Numbered from the stretch's first letter, positions 1-12,639 are shown. The stretch is 64,000 bases of DNA from Brasenia schreberi (GCA_036023115.1 JAYKKT010000061.1:13785001-13849000), one strand, 5' to 3'. A program made the numbers and translations. The notes: a model not told the origin generated them from the letters alone.

Positions 1-607
1 TTGGTCTTGGAAGTTTTTGTTGATTCTGTGATACGGAGGCTAAATCACCGGACAAACGAAGGATTTTCCGGGTTTATTATTTGTGCCAGGGCGATCTTTA
101 GCCTGATTTGTGACTTATAGTTGAGATTGAAGGTATACTTCTGTGCTTCCACTTGGTTCCATTTTACCTGTCCCGTCGCTTTTGTGGGTCGTTTGGCTCT
201 TCGTTATTTTCCGAGAAATGAATCGCCTTTTTGAGGTCTGATTGGAGGAGCCGATTTTTTTTCAGGTGGCGTGCGGATTTCTTATGCTTTATTGTCTCTA
301 TTTTGTCATTGTAAATTTCTGTTTGCATAAATTTGTGGTCTTGACTCTTCTTCGTATGAATCTTTTCCTCTTTAGGAAGATCTTCGATCTTCGAGTGTCT
401 AGTTTGTATTACTTCTACCAAGTTTGTAGTAATCATCTCTACCGTGCTAGTTAAATTTTTAAAATTTCGTTTGTTCATTGTTTAGAGAAAACTTTTTGCA
501 ATGAAAGCTTGACATTTAGACTAGCCGCAGGTTTACAAGAAAGAAGTTCTAATTTTGTGTTTTCTTTCCTGTTTTGCTTCTACCCGGATCAAGACTAAGC
601 AAAAAGG
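1..607 (+). other. 5' flank / probable 5' UTR of the AVT6 gene
   Basis: No supported coding sequence. T-rich, low-complexity stretches precede the transporter ATG. Short ORFs on both strands (around 164-478) show no family resemblance. Whether the 5' UTR contains an intron cannot be decided from sequence alone. Confidence 0.4.
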
Positions 608-3600
608 ATGACGATCGGTAGCTTGGCGCCTGCTAAGGGAAAGGCATCAAAGGGAAATAAACGTGTGGCAGATGAGAAAGCTCCTCTGCTTCCGAGGAAA
701 CAGGATGAGTTCGAAGGGGAATTGGACGGTTTCAATGGGGCTTCGTTTTCTGGTGCTGTGTTCAATCTCTCTACGACAATTGTCGGAGCTGGAATCATGG
801 CTTTGCCTGCCACCATGAAGGTTCTTGGCCTCGCTCCTGGAATCCTGATGATTATCTTCATGGCTCTTCTGACAGAGGCTTCGATTGAGATGGTGTTGAG
901 GTTCAGTAAGGCGGGGAAGACAGTCTCTTATGGTGGAGTTATGGGCGATGCCTTTGGAAAGACAGGGAGGATGCTGTTGCAGCTATGTGTCATTATTAAT
1001 AATGTGGGCGTGTTGATTGTCTACATGATTATTATAGGTAATTTTATTTCTCTATCTTCCTCGACATTCACTCTCTCCTTTCTCTCTGCCATTTCTTATT
1101 TCAAATTTAGAGGGTTTGTGGGTTTTCAGCTGTCTTTTCTCTCTTTCTTTGAACATGTTTCTGTAACAATATATTCTTCTCCGGATGAGGGATATCAATC
1201 CTCAATTTTCCTTCTTGTTATGAGTGTTATTTATCATTTTGACATCCTTTTGTAGTTTATTATGCTCTTAGTGCTTACCTCAATACAATTTATGTGCTGA
1301 TCGTTTATCCAGTAGTTGGTGTTGTCATGTAAAACTCTTCAACATAAATACCTTTGGAAGTTTTTGAGTCATTTTTTCGGAAGTGTTCATGAAGGTTTTT
1401 TTATGTCTCTTCTCCAAAATAAACTTCACTGCTAATTGTGAAAGTCCTTATTAAAGATAGTCGCTTATTTTTCCTTCTTGAAGATATCTCCATGTGTACT
1501 TTCTGTTGAAAATTTGGTCTAAATATTAATTTAGAAGTATTAGTTTGTTACATGGACAATCTTCATAAAATTCATCACTTTCTGGAGCTAATTTATCCAT
1601 ATTTATAATGTGAATCCTGCGTCCTTCTGTTAGGCCTTTATTTTTTTGAATTTTTAAGCAAGTCATAAGTTCTCGACTTGGACCTTGTTTTCTAGTCTAA
1701 TCAGAGCGCTTTTCTATTTCCAGGTGATGTTCTTTCTGGCACATCTTCAAGTGGAATACATCATTCTGGTATATTAGAAGGATGGTTTGGTGAGCACTGG
1801 TGGAATGGTCGTGCATTTGTGTTGCTTGTTACAGCCCTAACTATATTTGCCCCGCTTGGATGCTTCAAGCGTGTAGGTATGCACCCATTCCTTATCATTT
1901 ATTAAATGCATTTTTTTCTTATTTCAGTTGACTGTTTTGATCTTTGGACTGTTAAAAATAGGGCCATTTGGGACCCGCCCTGGCAGGCCCTGGCCCGCTG
2001 GGCCATTAGGGCCAGGGGGCCCAGGGTCACTAGCTGTTGGGGGGCCATGCCTCCAACGGCTAGTTGAAGAGCCGTTAGCCAGCTCCCTCTTTACTCCACT
2101 CTCTCTCACTCACTCTTACTTCTTCCTCTCTATAAAATCCCTTCTAATCCATTGTAAACTTTAAGCCTTTTGTGGCTAATTAATAAAAATTATTTATTCT
2201 AAGTTTGCTTTGTATTCATTATCCTTTTCGTGTGCGCTTGTTGCTCTTTACTATAGCATTTTTTAAGGCTTCGTGATAATTACATTGTGGTGCTATTCAT
2301 TCATCGATCTTCTGCAACTATATTGGAGTGTCGCCTTGATTACATGGTATCAGTGCCATTTTGCGATCGTAGGAATATTGTTCATTGCCTCAGGAAGCAT
2401 GCCGATCATATTTTGTAAGTTTACCTATTTAGTTTCTTTCTCTTTGAAATATGGATGATAGAGGGGGATTCAACTTTCGTCTAACACCCTCGAACTATAA
2501 GACATGGGTCCAATTTATAGAAAATTATTTATATTTCAAAAAATTATGGGGCTATGTAAGTGGTTCAAAGGTAGAACCCTCTATCAATGCTACACTTAAG
2601 CAAAAAGAGGAATATGAAGGAGGTCATAGAACAATCCTATGGGTGCTCATGAATAATGTAAATGAGTATACTAGGGACACTTTGATCGATTTCACCAACG
2701 CTAAAGAAGCATGAGAATATTTGAAAAAGTCCCATGTTCAAAGTGATGTGGCTCATAGGATGGCATTAAGAGACAAATTGGTCTCACTTAAACAAGGAGA
2801 TAAAGGGGTAAATAAATTTTTTGGGGAATACTCCAATGTTTGGAATCAATTATATGGTTACAAAAAGAAATGTACACAATGTCTTAGTGAGATACAATGT
2901 GAAGATAATGAGAGGATTTTGTATACCAATTTCTAAGAAGTCTCCGGGAAGAATTTGAAGGGGTAAGATCATTGCTTATTCATAGAAAACATTTTCCTAC
3001 AAAAGAAGAGATTCTTACCGATCTTCAAATGACAGAAACAAGAATGAATAAAGTAAGACTTCAAAGAGACACTGTCTTGACCGCATCAAAACCCGAAGCA
3101 AATATGAAGGCTTACCGATCTCCTCATTTCAAAAGTGAAGAAGGAAAAAAAGACATTATTTGCCATCATTGTAGAGAAGCCGGGCATATAAGGCCAAATT
3201 GTCCTAAATTTAAAAAAAAGGTAGCCTTAGTAGAAGAACATGCTTTATTTTCCATCCTTGCACGAAGAAAAATTGAAGCAACTTGAAGCCCAAATGAAGG
3301 AGAAAGCAACAGTTGGTGTGGCTTGCTCATCTTCAACAAAAGAAATTCAAGGTATGACCTCTTGAATTCTTGATTCGGGTGCTTCATTTCATATGACTTG
3401 TAATGCACATATTTTAAAATCATGTATTCAAAAACCCTTATCATGTGTTTATACTGTGGATGAGACACAATTAAATGTTAATAAAGTTGGTGACTTACAA
3501 AACAAAAATTTTCAAGTTTCCAAAATTAGTGTTGTTTCAAAACTAAATTTGAACTTACTTTCTGTATTCTAAATTTCGGATAAAAATTGTATTATAACCT

Positions 3601-6600
3601 TTTCATCCACGAGATGTATTGTATAGGATCGCCTCTCGAAGAAGGTGATTGGCGTGGCCATAGAGAGGGTGGACTTTACATTATGGACTATTTGCATAGT
3701 ATAAGATATGTTAATGTTTTGACAAATGATGCTCTTTTATGGCAAGAGACTAGGACATCTTAATGCTCAAAAATTGTTTCTTCCAAAGATTGTGTTCTCG
3801 GTAAAATGTAACATCTTTCATTTCCAAACAAAACACATGTTACAACAAGACCCTTCGAAATAATTCATTCGAATGTATGGGGTCCGGCACCCGTTTTGTC
3901 TAAAGGAGGCATTTCCTGTTATGTCATTTTTGTAGATGACTTTACTAGGTATACATGGGTATATCTTTTAAAAGCAAAATTTGATGGCTTTCAAAATTTT
4001 GTTATCTTTCATAATCTTGTAAAAAATCAATTTGATTCCGAAATCAAGATTTTTAGATCCGATTTAGGAGGAGAGTTTATGTCAAAAGATTTTAAAAACC
4101 ATCTCAATACGTTTGGAATTATACATCAAACTTCTTGCTCTAAGACTCCTCAACAAAATGGTATTTATGAACGTAAGCATAGACATATTTTGGAAACCTA
4201 GTGTTTCTAGAAATTTCTGGGCAAAAGCTATTATGACTGAAGTCTATTTAATTAATCGGATGCCCTCTTCGGTTTTATAAAATGTGTCTCCTATATTAAA
4301 GCTTCTCCCAACTATTTTAGATTACGTGTTTTTGGATTGAAATATTTTGTTTATACCGACGAAGATGATAAACTATCATCTCGGACCATAGAATGTGTCT
4401 TTCTAGGATATGAAATAACCAAAAACGGATATAGGTGTTATGATTGTAAAAATGATAAGCTTTATATATCACGCGATGTTAGATTTTTTGAAAATGAATA
4501 TGTTTTTAAAAGCATGGATGATGATAGTTCTCTTAATGACTCCTATTCCTTCTTGAATGATATTTTAGGTGAAGAGGTAATTCATGATTCATGAAGAAAA
4601 TGATCTTGATGAACATATGATTACAAGACACTCTATTACACCTTTTGATCAACATTACAATGGGAGATCTGTGCCTATTCCTAGAAGGTCAAGCCGTGAT
4701 TCTAGACCTCCTAAAAGATTTGTCTCATATGATAGTTTTTCACCAAGACATAGAGCTTTAGTAACAAATATTTCAGCTATAAAGGAACCTAGAACCTTTA
4801 AAGAAGCCCAATTATCACAAGACTGGACTCATGCAATGAACGAAGAGTTGGATGCTTTATATAGAGCCCAAACTTGAGATATTGTAGTATGAAATTGATT
4901 ATGAAGAAACCTTTGTGTAATACGTTGCTCGTATCACTTCAATACATACTCTTCTTGTTATTGCAACTACTAAAAAATGGATTCTTAATCGGATGGGTGT
5001 AAACAAATGTTTTTCTCAATTGTGATTTGGAAGAAGTTTATATGCATCCATCCCTTTGCTACACTTATCCACCAAACAAGGTTTATCATATTCAAAAAGC
5101 TTTATATGGTCTCTGATGCATATTAATGGCATTACAACAATGTTGAACAACGTAATTGTAGCCGTATAGTTAATGAAGTGAAGGACTTGGAGTTAAAATT
5201 ACGCGATTTCTTGGGTATTTGACTTGACTCGACCACCCGAAGTTATCTTCTTCTACCACAAATGAAGGGGCGTTCATAAGATCAAACTTAAAGCAAGCAA
5301 AGATTGCTCAAGAGATTGAAATGAAGAACACGTTGATACCCATGGCCCTCAGATGGGCACTTCTTATTGTGGCAAAAATAGATTTCTGATGTGGCATCCC
5401 ATTATCCGATCCTTACCGAAATGTATCGCATTATTGAATGGCGCCTTTGGTTTATCTCACTATTCACAAGTACTCACACGGATATTGCATATGTTAGTGT
5501 GTGCATATTGTTAGCCGAATGCCGTTCTCCCAAATCTGAAGCGCTCATTTGGGCAGCCGTTCTTAGCGAATAATGAGGTATCTTCTAATGAAATATGTAC
5601 GTATACTTCGAGTCAAATCTATTTTGGTCCACCTCATCCTTGGAGGTAGCCTGCATGCTTAATATCCTCATTGTGCCGACTCTTGATTTTCTTAGTGCAA
5701 ATTGGATAAAAAACCGATCGTACTAGTCGGGACATGCACAATTGCTTAGTTGTCGATTTGCAAACCCAAGTGCAGGTTACCTTGTCATAGCAAGTAATAA
5801 ATTTCGGTGAGCCCAAGGTCGATCCATATTTGAGATTGATGAAGATTATGTTCACGGTGTTGGTAAATATGTTGTGCTCAAATCCTATGGATGAAGACAT
5901 TATTTACTTAGGTAAAAATGATCTTGACTTGGTAACATCGATAAGTAATAGGTAAGATTAATTTATTTATAACTCAATTAGATATCTCTCGCAATCCAAT
6001 GGCGCATTAGACAATCGGATATAGATATAGGCTGTTAAAAAGTTCATTAAAATAATACACGTAATTATATTATGTTTCCTAAAAATATTACCACCACTTA
6101 TAAATGGGTTAAAATATCTGACAGCCAATATTTTGTCTACAACAAATCAAGAACCTCACAAAGATGATTTCTAAATTATAAGAAACAAATTATAATATGT
6201 ATAATGGTTACTAGAAAATATAAATCATTTAAGCACAAGAGAAGAATAACTAGCCGTTGGAGGGTTGGCCATTAGGCAGCCCCTCTTTACTCCACTCTCT
6301 CTCACTCACTCTTACTTATTCCTCTCTATAAAATCCCTTCTAATCCATTGTAAACTTTAAGCCTTTTGTGGCTAATTAATAAAGATTATTTATTCTAAGT
6401 TTGCTTTGTGTTCATTATCCTTTTCGTGTGCGCTTGTTGCTCTCGGCTATAGCCTTTTCTAAGGCTTCGTGATAATTACATTGTGGTGCTATTCATTCAT
6501 CGATCTTATGCAACTATATTGGAGCATCGTCTTCGTTACATGGACCAACTGCTACTCTTGTTCAAATGTACGGGTTACACAATAACGCATATGTTGTGTA

Positions 6601-9600
6601 GTGTGTGCCCTAACATCCAGTACAAAGGTGTTATGAGAATGATTTTACAAGGAAAGAGTTTGTTTAGATTTGTGTGAAAATCTCTCCCATTTGCAAATTT
6701 TCTCATGGAGGTTTTACATGCTAAAAGTTCTCAAGATGTGATGTCATCAAAGAAAATTCTGTGTGAATATGGAAAGGTTTCACCTAAATATTGATAAATT
6801 ATCTTTGAAATTATTCTCTACCTTTCAGTTAAAATAAACTATTATCAGAAAGATAATCCAAAAAAGGAATGTGATCAAAAGGATCCGTGAAACACACACC
6901 TTATGTATGATGGGGGGCAACTATGATATGAATATCTTTTGTTTTGTTTGTCAATTATATGAAACCAGGAGTAGCATCAATTTTTAGGGTGTTGCACAAG
7001 TAGCATGTCGTTTGTATGTCTGCTTTCCATTATCTGTACTGGGGTTGGGTTTTCTGGATAAAGATAAATAAACATCATCAATCTCTTATTTGATGGAAAG
7101 CTGTGACATAGTGACGTTAGGCTTGAAAGCCTGTCAAATGCTACTATGGCTTCCTGTGGGTTGCGAATATTTGTGATCAGCATCATAATGTTGCTTAGCC
7201 TGTCCTGTCACATGCTTTAAGTGAAACTGCACTGACAATTTAACAGAACCTAGGCATCACTTCTAAATGAGCTCCCTTTATATGCTGTCATTTCCCCGCT
7301 ATTATCATGCATCTTGCTTGGTTGAGGTGTAAAAACTAGTTATATTTATCTTGCCATCTAATCAGATTGGGTTGGGCATACTTTGTGTGACTGTGTCCAT
7401 TGCCCTTAAGGCACATATAGCTTCTTTATCTGTTGTGTGCTAGTTAATGCACATTTAAAACTTATGTATTGATGAACACGGTAAGGCCTTGGGATCTTAT
7501 TTTGTTCTTTTTGAAGTTATAATCTGGCTCTTGTCCAAATGAGGTTGGATTAACTCAATTCTAGTGCTTGCCATTGGGCTTCTTTGAAGTATGTATGGTC
7601 ATAAGTTCAGTGGCTGCTACTTGTCGTATGCTGTTCAGGGCAAGTTAAGAACCTTTCTGGGGATTGGTTACTAAAGGTTTATGTCATAACTGAAAAGTTA
7701 TACGCTGCATGATTATACTAGGCACATGGAGATTATGTATGGTCTATGTCCACTCATGCTGAACTGGAACATTAAATTGTAACTGGTGGTTTTCACAAAA
7801 TTCTCTGAAGCAATTCATATCAGTCAGTATCGTGTTCCATGAAACTTGAGCAGCGCTACTTCATTTGTTTGGTTAATTTATAGCTGCTTATTTTCTATTC
7901 GATAGAAAACTAGATTTCTGTAATCATTGATGAATCTATTCTCTAATTCACAGTTTGTAATACAAGTCGTTTCATACTTTGTTTTTCTCAGATTCTTTGA
8001 GGTTCACCTCTGCATTATCTGTCGCACTTGCAGTAGTCTTTGTTGTTATAACAGCTGGCATCACTGTAATCAAATTGATAAATGGGAGCATAGCGATGCC
8101 TAGGTGGATACCTGATGTCACAGACATGGTATCTGTCTGGAATCTCTTCACAGTTGTTCCTATTATGGTTACTGCCTACATCTGTCATTACAATGGTAAG
8201 ATGCAAAGCTATTTGGAACTTTTTAGGATTTTCTTATTTCAGTCGCCTTTTATTGTTTCAGTTGCTTAAATTATGCTTCTGAAGATAGAGCAAGAAGCTG
8301 TGGTGTGGATATGACTGTCCGCTGGTAACTTTAGTCTCTAATGGTTTGTTGCATTTTGGTTGACCAACATAATTCAGCACTTAAAAAGAGAGAAAAATGA
8401 AGAAGCCCAAGATAAATAACAAAGGATCACCTTTTAGTGCACCCTTTCATCCCTAATTACTTAGAAGAGTTTTTAGTAAAATTTCTTCGATGTAAACATT
8501 TGGCACCGGGAGTTAAATTGCTGATCCAATCTGAGATGAAAACAAAAGTTAGATTTCATTGAGTAATTTTTGCCATGTCATCCAGATTTTGCAATCTTGC
8601 CGGTTACAACAGCAAATTGCCTCATTTCATATACACTGTTTTATCGTTATTGTTTTCATTGATTCCTTCGATGGTTTAAAAATCTTTTCCTTTTTTGAAT
8701 TTTGGCATTGCGGTTTTTCTTTAATCGTGACAACTTTGGTGATTGTCATGTTCATTAGTTTAATTAATTTAGAATTTATGATTACCTATATGATTTCACC
8801 ATTATCTGTTATAGAATGTGCTGAACATCTTCAGTTTTGGATCTGCAGTTCATCCTATCGAGAATGAGCTGGAAGACTCTTCACAAATGCAATCCATAGT
8901 CCGTAGCTCACTGACCCTCTGCTCATCTGTATATATCACGACCAGCTTCTTTGGTTTCCTTCTGTTTGGGGAGGGAACCTTGGATGATGTCTTGGCTAAC
9001 TTTGATGCCAACCTTGGGATCCCTTACAGTTCAGTCTTGAATGATGCTGTGCGTGTTAGCTATGCAGTTCATCTTATGCTTGTCTTCCCAATCATTTTCT
9101 TTGCCCTTCGGCTTAATGTGGATGGGCTTTTCTTCCCATCTGCAAGACCCCTGGTATTGGACAATGGGAGATTTTCTTTGATTACCGCAACACTTATTGG
9201 ATTGATCTTTCTTGGAGCCAATTTCATTCCAAGCATTTGGGATGCATTCCAGTTCACTGGAGCAACTGCTGCTGTTTGTATTGGTTTCATCTTCCCTTCA
9301 GCTATTGCACTCAGGTAATTCCCAAGACTTGCGGGTGTCTATGATGTTGTGGAAAACCATGTTGCCTTTTGATTCCAAAGTTCTGCATAATCAGATTGTT
9401 TTTATTGTCAAGATTAATCTCGGCTGTTTAACTGTTTGTATTCTACTCAAATGGACGGAGTGGCCTTGAATTATAAGCATTCACCAACTCAAGATGAACA
9501 ACGGCAATTTTCATACATGGAGAGAGAGTCTATAGTTTATTTTATATTTGAAGAGATTCAACATTTGGAAAAGATGGTTTGTTGATTTAATCTTTCCTGG

Positions 9601-9767
9601 TCGCGATTGATTTCACTCTATGCAGGGATCCTCATGGCATTGCGACAAAGAAAGACAAGTTCTTGTCAGTTTTTATGATTGTGCTGTCCGTCTTCTCCAA
9701 TACAATAGCTATATACAGTGACGCTTACTCCATGTTCAAGAAGAAGGAAGTTTCTCCCAGAGCCTAG
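608..9767 (+). CDS. AVT6: AVT6-type vacuolar amino acid transporter, 5 exons
   Basis: Exons read from the sequence: 608-1037, 1724-1876, 7992-8195, 8849-9314, 9626-9767 (1395 nt, 464 aa plus TAG). All four introns are GT-AG, with phases 1, 1, 1 and 2. The protein has a hydrophilic N terminus with an acidic di-leucine-like stretch (EKAPLLPRK), then the amino acid/auxin permease (Aa_trans, SLC38-like) core from about residue 43. The core starts with FNLSTTIVGAGIMALP, followed by repeated hydrophobic segments consistent with roughly 11 membrane spans. Length matches Arabidopsis AVT6 proteins (about 435-460 aa). Members of this family export amino acids such as Asp/Glu across the tonoplast; substrate and membrane are inferred from family only. 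Intron 2 is 6115 bp because of a copia insertion. The start ATG is the first in-frame Met of a long open exon in context aaaaggATGa. Confidence 0.93.
1038..1723 (+). other. AVT6 intron 1
   Basis: A 686-bp, T-rich intron with donor ATAG|GTAATT and acceptor TTTCCAG|GT. It joins a phase-1 glycine codon (G|GT). No transposon signature was seen. Confidence 0.85.
1950..2344 (+). repeat. 5' LTR of the intron-2 copia element
   Basis: Starts TGTTAAAAATAGGGCC directly after the TGGAC target site and ends ATTACA directly before the primer-binding site (395 bp). It contains a TATA-like CTCTATAAAATCCC near 2130 and an A-rich AATAAAA poly(A) signal near 2182. The GC-rich first 100 bp, full of GGGCC and CCTGG words, contrasts with the AT-rich remainder. 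Confidence 0.9.
2345..2357 (+). other. Primer-binding site, copia element (initiator Met tRNA type)
   Basis: TGGTATCAGTGCC sits immediately after the LTR. It differs by one base from the usual plant copia primer site TGGTATCAGAGCC. Confidence 0.85.
2451..3286 (+). pseudogene. copia gag remnant with CCHC zinc knuckle
   Basis: The reading starts at ATG 2451 with a gag N-terminal motif (NYKTWVQFIENYL). An in-frame TGA at 2712-2714 replaces the tryptophan expected in EAWEYLKKS-type sequence, and reading resumes from 2721. A further frame change occurs near 2936-2972. A CX2CX4HX4C knuckle (CHHCREAGHIRPNC) is intact near 3162-3203. The capsid and RNA-binding function is known for the family; this copy cannot make the full protein. 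Confidence 0.85.
3360..4600 (+). pseudogene. copia protease and integrase remnants
   Basis: The protease active site reads [10 protein letters not shown] at about 3371-3403. The integrase core begins near 3885 ([20 protein letters not shown]) and continues to an RSDLGGEFM motif and PQQNGIYERKHRHI near 4150-4190. The downstream INT segment with FLGYEI and GYRCYD is at 4337-4594. Frameshifts and stops separate these blocks, and the GAG-pre-integrase linker at 3600-3780 is degraded. Confidence 0.85.
4601..6030 (+). pseudogene. Degenerate copia RT / RNase H tail
   Basis: The start of the RT domain is visible near 4780-4877 (EPRTFKEAQLSQDWTHAMNE). The normal RT core, including the YVDD-type box, is missing or scrambled. 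Only scraps such as ALYGL near 5098 and short RNase H-like fragments remain before the AT-rich region leading to the 3' LTR. This is a large internal deletion plus decay. Confidence 0.6.
6249..6540 (+). repeat. 3' LTR (partial) of the intron-2 copia element
   Basis: Closely matches the 5' LTR from about 2085 onward, with the same TATA-like box (near 6323), poly(A) region and terminal GTTACA. The GC-rich first part of the LTR is largely lost. A TGTTAAAA at 6033 may mark the original left edge. Followed directly by target duplication TGGAC. Confidence 0.85.
6546..7991 (+). other. Remaining part of AVT6 intron 2
   Basis: AT-rich sequence with no coding or repeat signature that I can support. 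It ends with acceptor TTTTTCTCAG before exon 3. Confidence 0.6.
8196..8848 (+). other. AVT6 intron 3
   Basis: 653 bp, donor AATG|GTAAGA, acceptor GATCTGCAG. No gene or transposon is visible inside. Confidence 0.85.
9315..9625 (+). other. AVT6 intron 4
   Basis: 311 bp, donor CTCAG|GTAATT and acceptor CTATGCAG, splitting an AG|G arginine codon (phase 2). Confidence 0.85.
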
Positions 9768-11569
9768 GATTTCCATCTTTGCAAGAAGCTGTCTCTGTAT
9801 ATACATTCGAGATGGAATCGGCTAAACAACAGAAAATCATGGTTTTCATTGAAGGTTTGGCCAATTCACTTTTGGAAATAAGCTGGCAAGATCTAATTAC
9901 TCTCAAGTGCCAAATGTACTAGATAAATGCGATATTGAAGTGTTCCTTGTCTAGTTTCCTTTGTAAATCTGCTGTGTAATAAATCGGGTTTTAGACTTAT
10001 GATGCTTTGCAATATATAATTTCAGATTTATGGCCATTTCTTAGACCTTTGCGGTTTGTTATTGAAGATTTTGCAAGAAAGCATCATATGAATCATCGAA
10101 GTTTGGGTAATATGAAAAAGCTGTATAGTGCAATATGCTTATCATTTGTGCTACTTGCCGAGGAGGATCTTCTATTTGGTAGCGCAACCCATAGAAACAG
10201 TGCATTGAATGGTTTTGGCAATGTGAAATGATTCCCCGTGCAAGATTTCCACACCTTCATATAAAGATTCTCGCCAGAACTAGGATTTACTTCATGTATA
10301 ATGCAATTGGGCAAACTGGTTGTTAAACAGGGGGTTTGGAACTAACATGAGATCCAATCTCCGGTTGGTTTTGGTAGTTATGCTTGGATTCACCTCTATG
10401 TCTCAGCCTCAGGCAATTACAATAGCCGATGTATTCATGGCATTGCGCTCGGTATACTTCTCCATGTGATGCCTTTTGGTTTTCCTTTAACCCCTTTCAT
10501 CTTCTCAAATACTGATGGATGATCTCTGCAACCTTGGATGAAGTTTTAGTGGTTACAACTTGGAGATAAGAAATGTCTTCATGATATGGTAAACCCAGCT
10601 CATACTGGGTTCGACTCAAACGGACTTGATCATGAGATGCCCACGGGGTGCAGCCTAAAAGATGAGTAATACGTTGGGCAATTTTCATCTGCAATGTGCA
10701 TTCTGTGTCGTAAACGAGCTCGAACTAGGACTCATGATTTTCAACGCATCTTCAATGGTGCCAAAACTAAAACCACGAGCCTAGATTTGTCTTCCCATCA
10801 AATTTCTAAAACATTGCTCGTAGTTCCTCCTTGATATCTTCCTCATCATAATGGACGGCCTCGTCCGTGTTGGTCTGGATCGGCTTCAAAGATCATCTAC
10901 CATGGATGGATTTCCTCTGCAATCTGTGCAGCGTGTGACCGTCTCATTCACAATCACCGTTTGCATTCTCACTCATTCCCAAGAGAGCAGTAGACACCCG
11001 TACCGGTCTCTCTCTCTCTCTCTAGGGTATGCAGCGATTTAACATACCATTTAGATCACTTTATATTACTTACAAGGGTTTGAAGAACACTTTTAATGAG
11101 GACCCTCTACACACTCAACTACTAAATAATTATTTATTCATTAAATTGTTGTAAATCCTGCCTAACCTGTCTGCTAGAACTTGAACTCTATTTATGTTTT
11201 CTGAATTTTATAATGATATTTATGAAACAGAACAAACTCATTTTCACATCACTGAAAGTAGAAACCTTAGTGCATTCTAGGAGTGCCCTAAAGGATCGAA
11301 CTCGAACCAACTCATTTTCATAGCTTGTGTCCAGTGTCGCTGCCCAACTAGATGCGAAACTGTTCAGGACAGTGGAGATCAGGCGATCTGACTGACTACC
11401 ACCATCATTGATTTCTCTCCAAGTCCTCTTTTCCCCTTTTGGTAGAAGGGAGAGGCGAAAGCCAGATGCGTTCCCTGAATATGACACCCAACTTGTGAGT
11501 CAACCCTAACCACGTGTGCTATTGTGCAATCCTCGGGAAGAGATTTGAGGAGGCCCTCCACGTAAGACT
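9768..11569. other. AVT6 3' UTR followed by intergenic DNA
   Basis: AATAAA at about 9979, some 200 bp after the stop, is a plausible poly(A) signal. The rest carries only short ORFs with no recognised domain and a (TC)n microsatellite at about 11009-11024. I see no gene. Confidence 0.5.
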
Positions 11570-11577
11570 CTCCTAAA

Positions 11578-11754
11578 CAGTGGCGGATCTAAAAGTTTGT
11601 TTAGGATATGGAATAGGTGATGAGACTGTTTAAGGTGGGACGAGCTATGCATTATACACCTAGATTCAACCGTAGGCTAGAGTCTTCTCGTTCAATTTTT
11701 CAAGTTTTGAGTGGGGCAGCTGCTCCACCTCGGAGCAACATGGATCTGCCAATG
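11578..11754. mobile_element. Small hAT-like MITE
   Basis: Terminal inverted repeats CAGTGGCGGATC (left) and CATTGGCAGATC (reverse complement of the right end). They are flanked by near-identical 8-bp direct repeats ctcctaaa (11570-11577) and ctcctaga (11755-11762). It is 177 bp and has no coding capacity. The 8-bp target size points to hAT; one target mismatch and imperfect ends suggest age. Confidence 0.6.
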
Positions 11755-11762
11755 CTCCTAGA

Positions 11763-12639
11763 CAATTCTTTTCATTTCACCATGCTGCCAATGATGTGGT
11801 AAAATGCAGCAATATGCCATGACGGACCCAATAACTATATTTTTTAGAGTGAGGTGCACTTATATTTCGGGTGAAGTATTTCACGTCCACAAAACACTTA
11901 TATTAACCTATATACAGTCACAAACTCGAGAATTTTCATATTTTGGGTGAGGTCACGTCGCCCTAAAGTGAGTCCTTTGTTGGCGTAATGGATGCATTCA
12001 GCATTACCCAACTTATTCAACAGTTGATACTTTTATACTGAAAAGAAAACTACCAACCAGGTTGAGTTTCGATCATATGATAGTTGATCTTCATCCATTC
12101 ATACAGATCGAACCAACTCACAACATGTTTAGCCTTGTCAGAAGCTGATGTATATAAATATACCTTCTTAAAACTCACCTTGCGCGTATACTTCTGCAAC
12201 ACTAGTTCTTTAGGCTGATCCATGACATAAAAACTTGCAAATCCTTTGCGCTTAAGGGTTCCGTGGTAGCAAATCCTTATTTGCATGCTACAATTTGACA
12301 TATAAATAATACTCATACTGGCGTCTAATAGAAGCATGCAACAACTATAAAGCCTCACACTTACCATTGTCCCCAAAATGGATATCTTTAGGTATGGGTT
12401 AGTCTTTTCTATCAGTTACTCGGAAAGACTACCTTTTCCAAAGGGTTAGAATGACTCTTCAAAAAATTTCTGGGCTCCGACCCTTGCTCTTAAGCCTTCA
12501 TCTATTCGAGCGTCGGATCTCATCGAGTAACTAAGCAAATATGATTGTGTAACTTCAGTGAATTAGTCCATTGTACAGCATTGAGACCCATTGGAGTATG
12601 CATAACCCCAATATCAATCTTGCCAATAAAAAAGAATAG
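11763..12639. other. Unassigned intergenic sequence
   Basis: A minus-strand ORF of 108 codons (12050-12376) is the longest reading frame, but it has no domain I recognise. A stretch at 11815-11975 looks like degenerate dispersed repeat. No gene is supported. Confidence 0.35.

Larger units (their letters stand above)
1950..6540 (+). mobile_element. Ty1/copia LTR retrotransposon inside AVT6 intron 2
   Basis: A 4.6-kb element in the same orientation as the gene. It is flanked by a perfect 5-bp duplication TGGAC (1945-1949 and 6541-6545). Order seen: 5' LTR, Met-tRNA-type primer site, gag, zinc knuckle, protease, integrase, remnants of reverse transcriptase and RNase H, 3' LTR. The PR-IN-RT order defines copia. 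The body is shorter than a full copia element because most of the RT region is missing, and it carries many stops and frameshifts. It is not autonomous. Confidence 0.93.

Noticed and set aside
608..1255. Treating the exon 1 ORF (215 codons) as a complete single-exon gene
   Set aside because: After residue 143 it reads into intron 1 past a good GT donor; exons 2-5 continue the transporter family sequence.
12050..12376. 108-codon minus-strand ORF
   Set aside because: No family match that I can defend and no conserved motif; intergenic repeat context.
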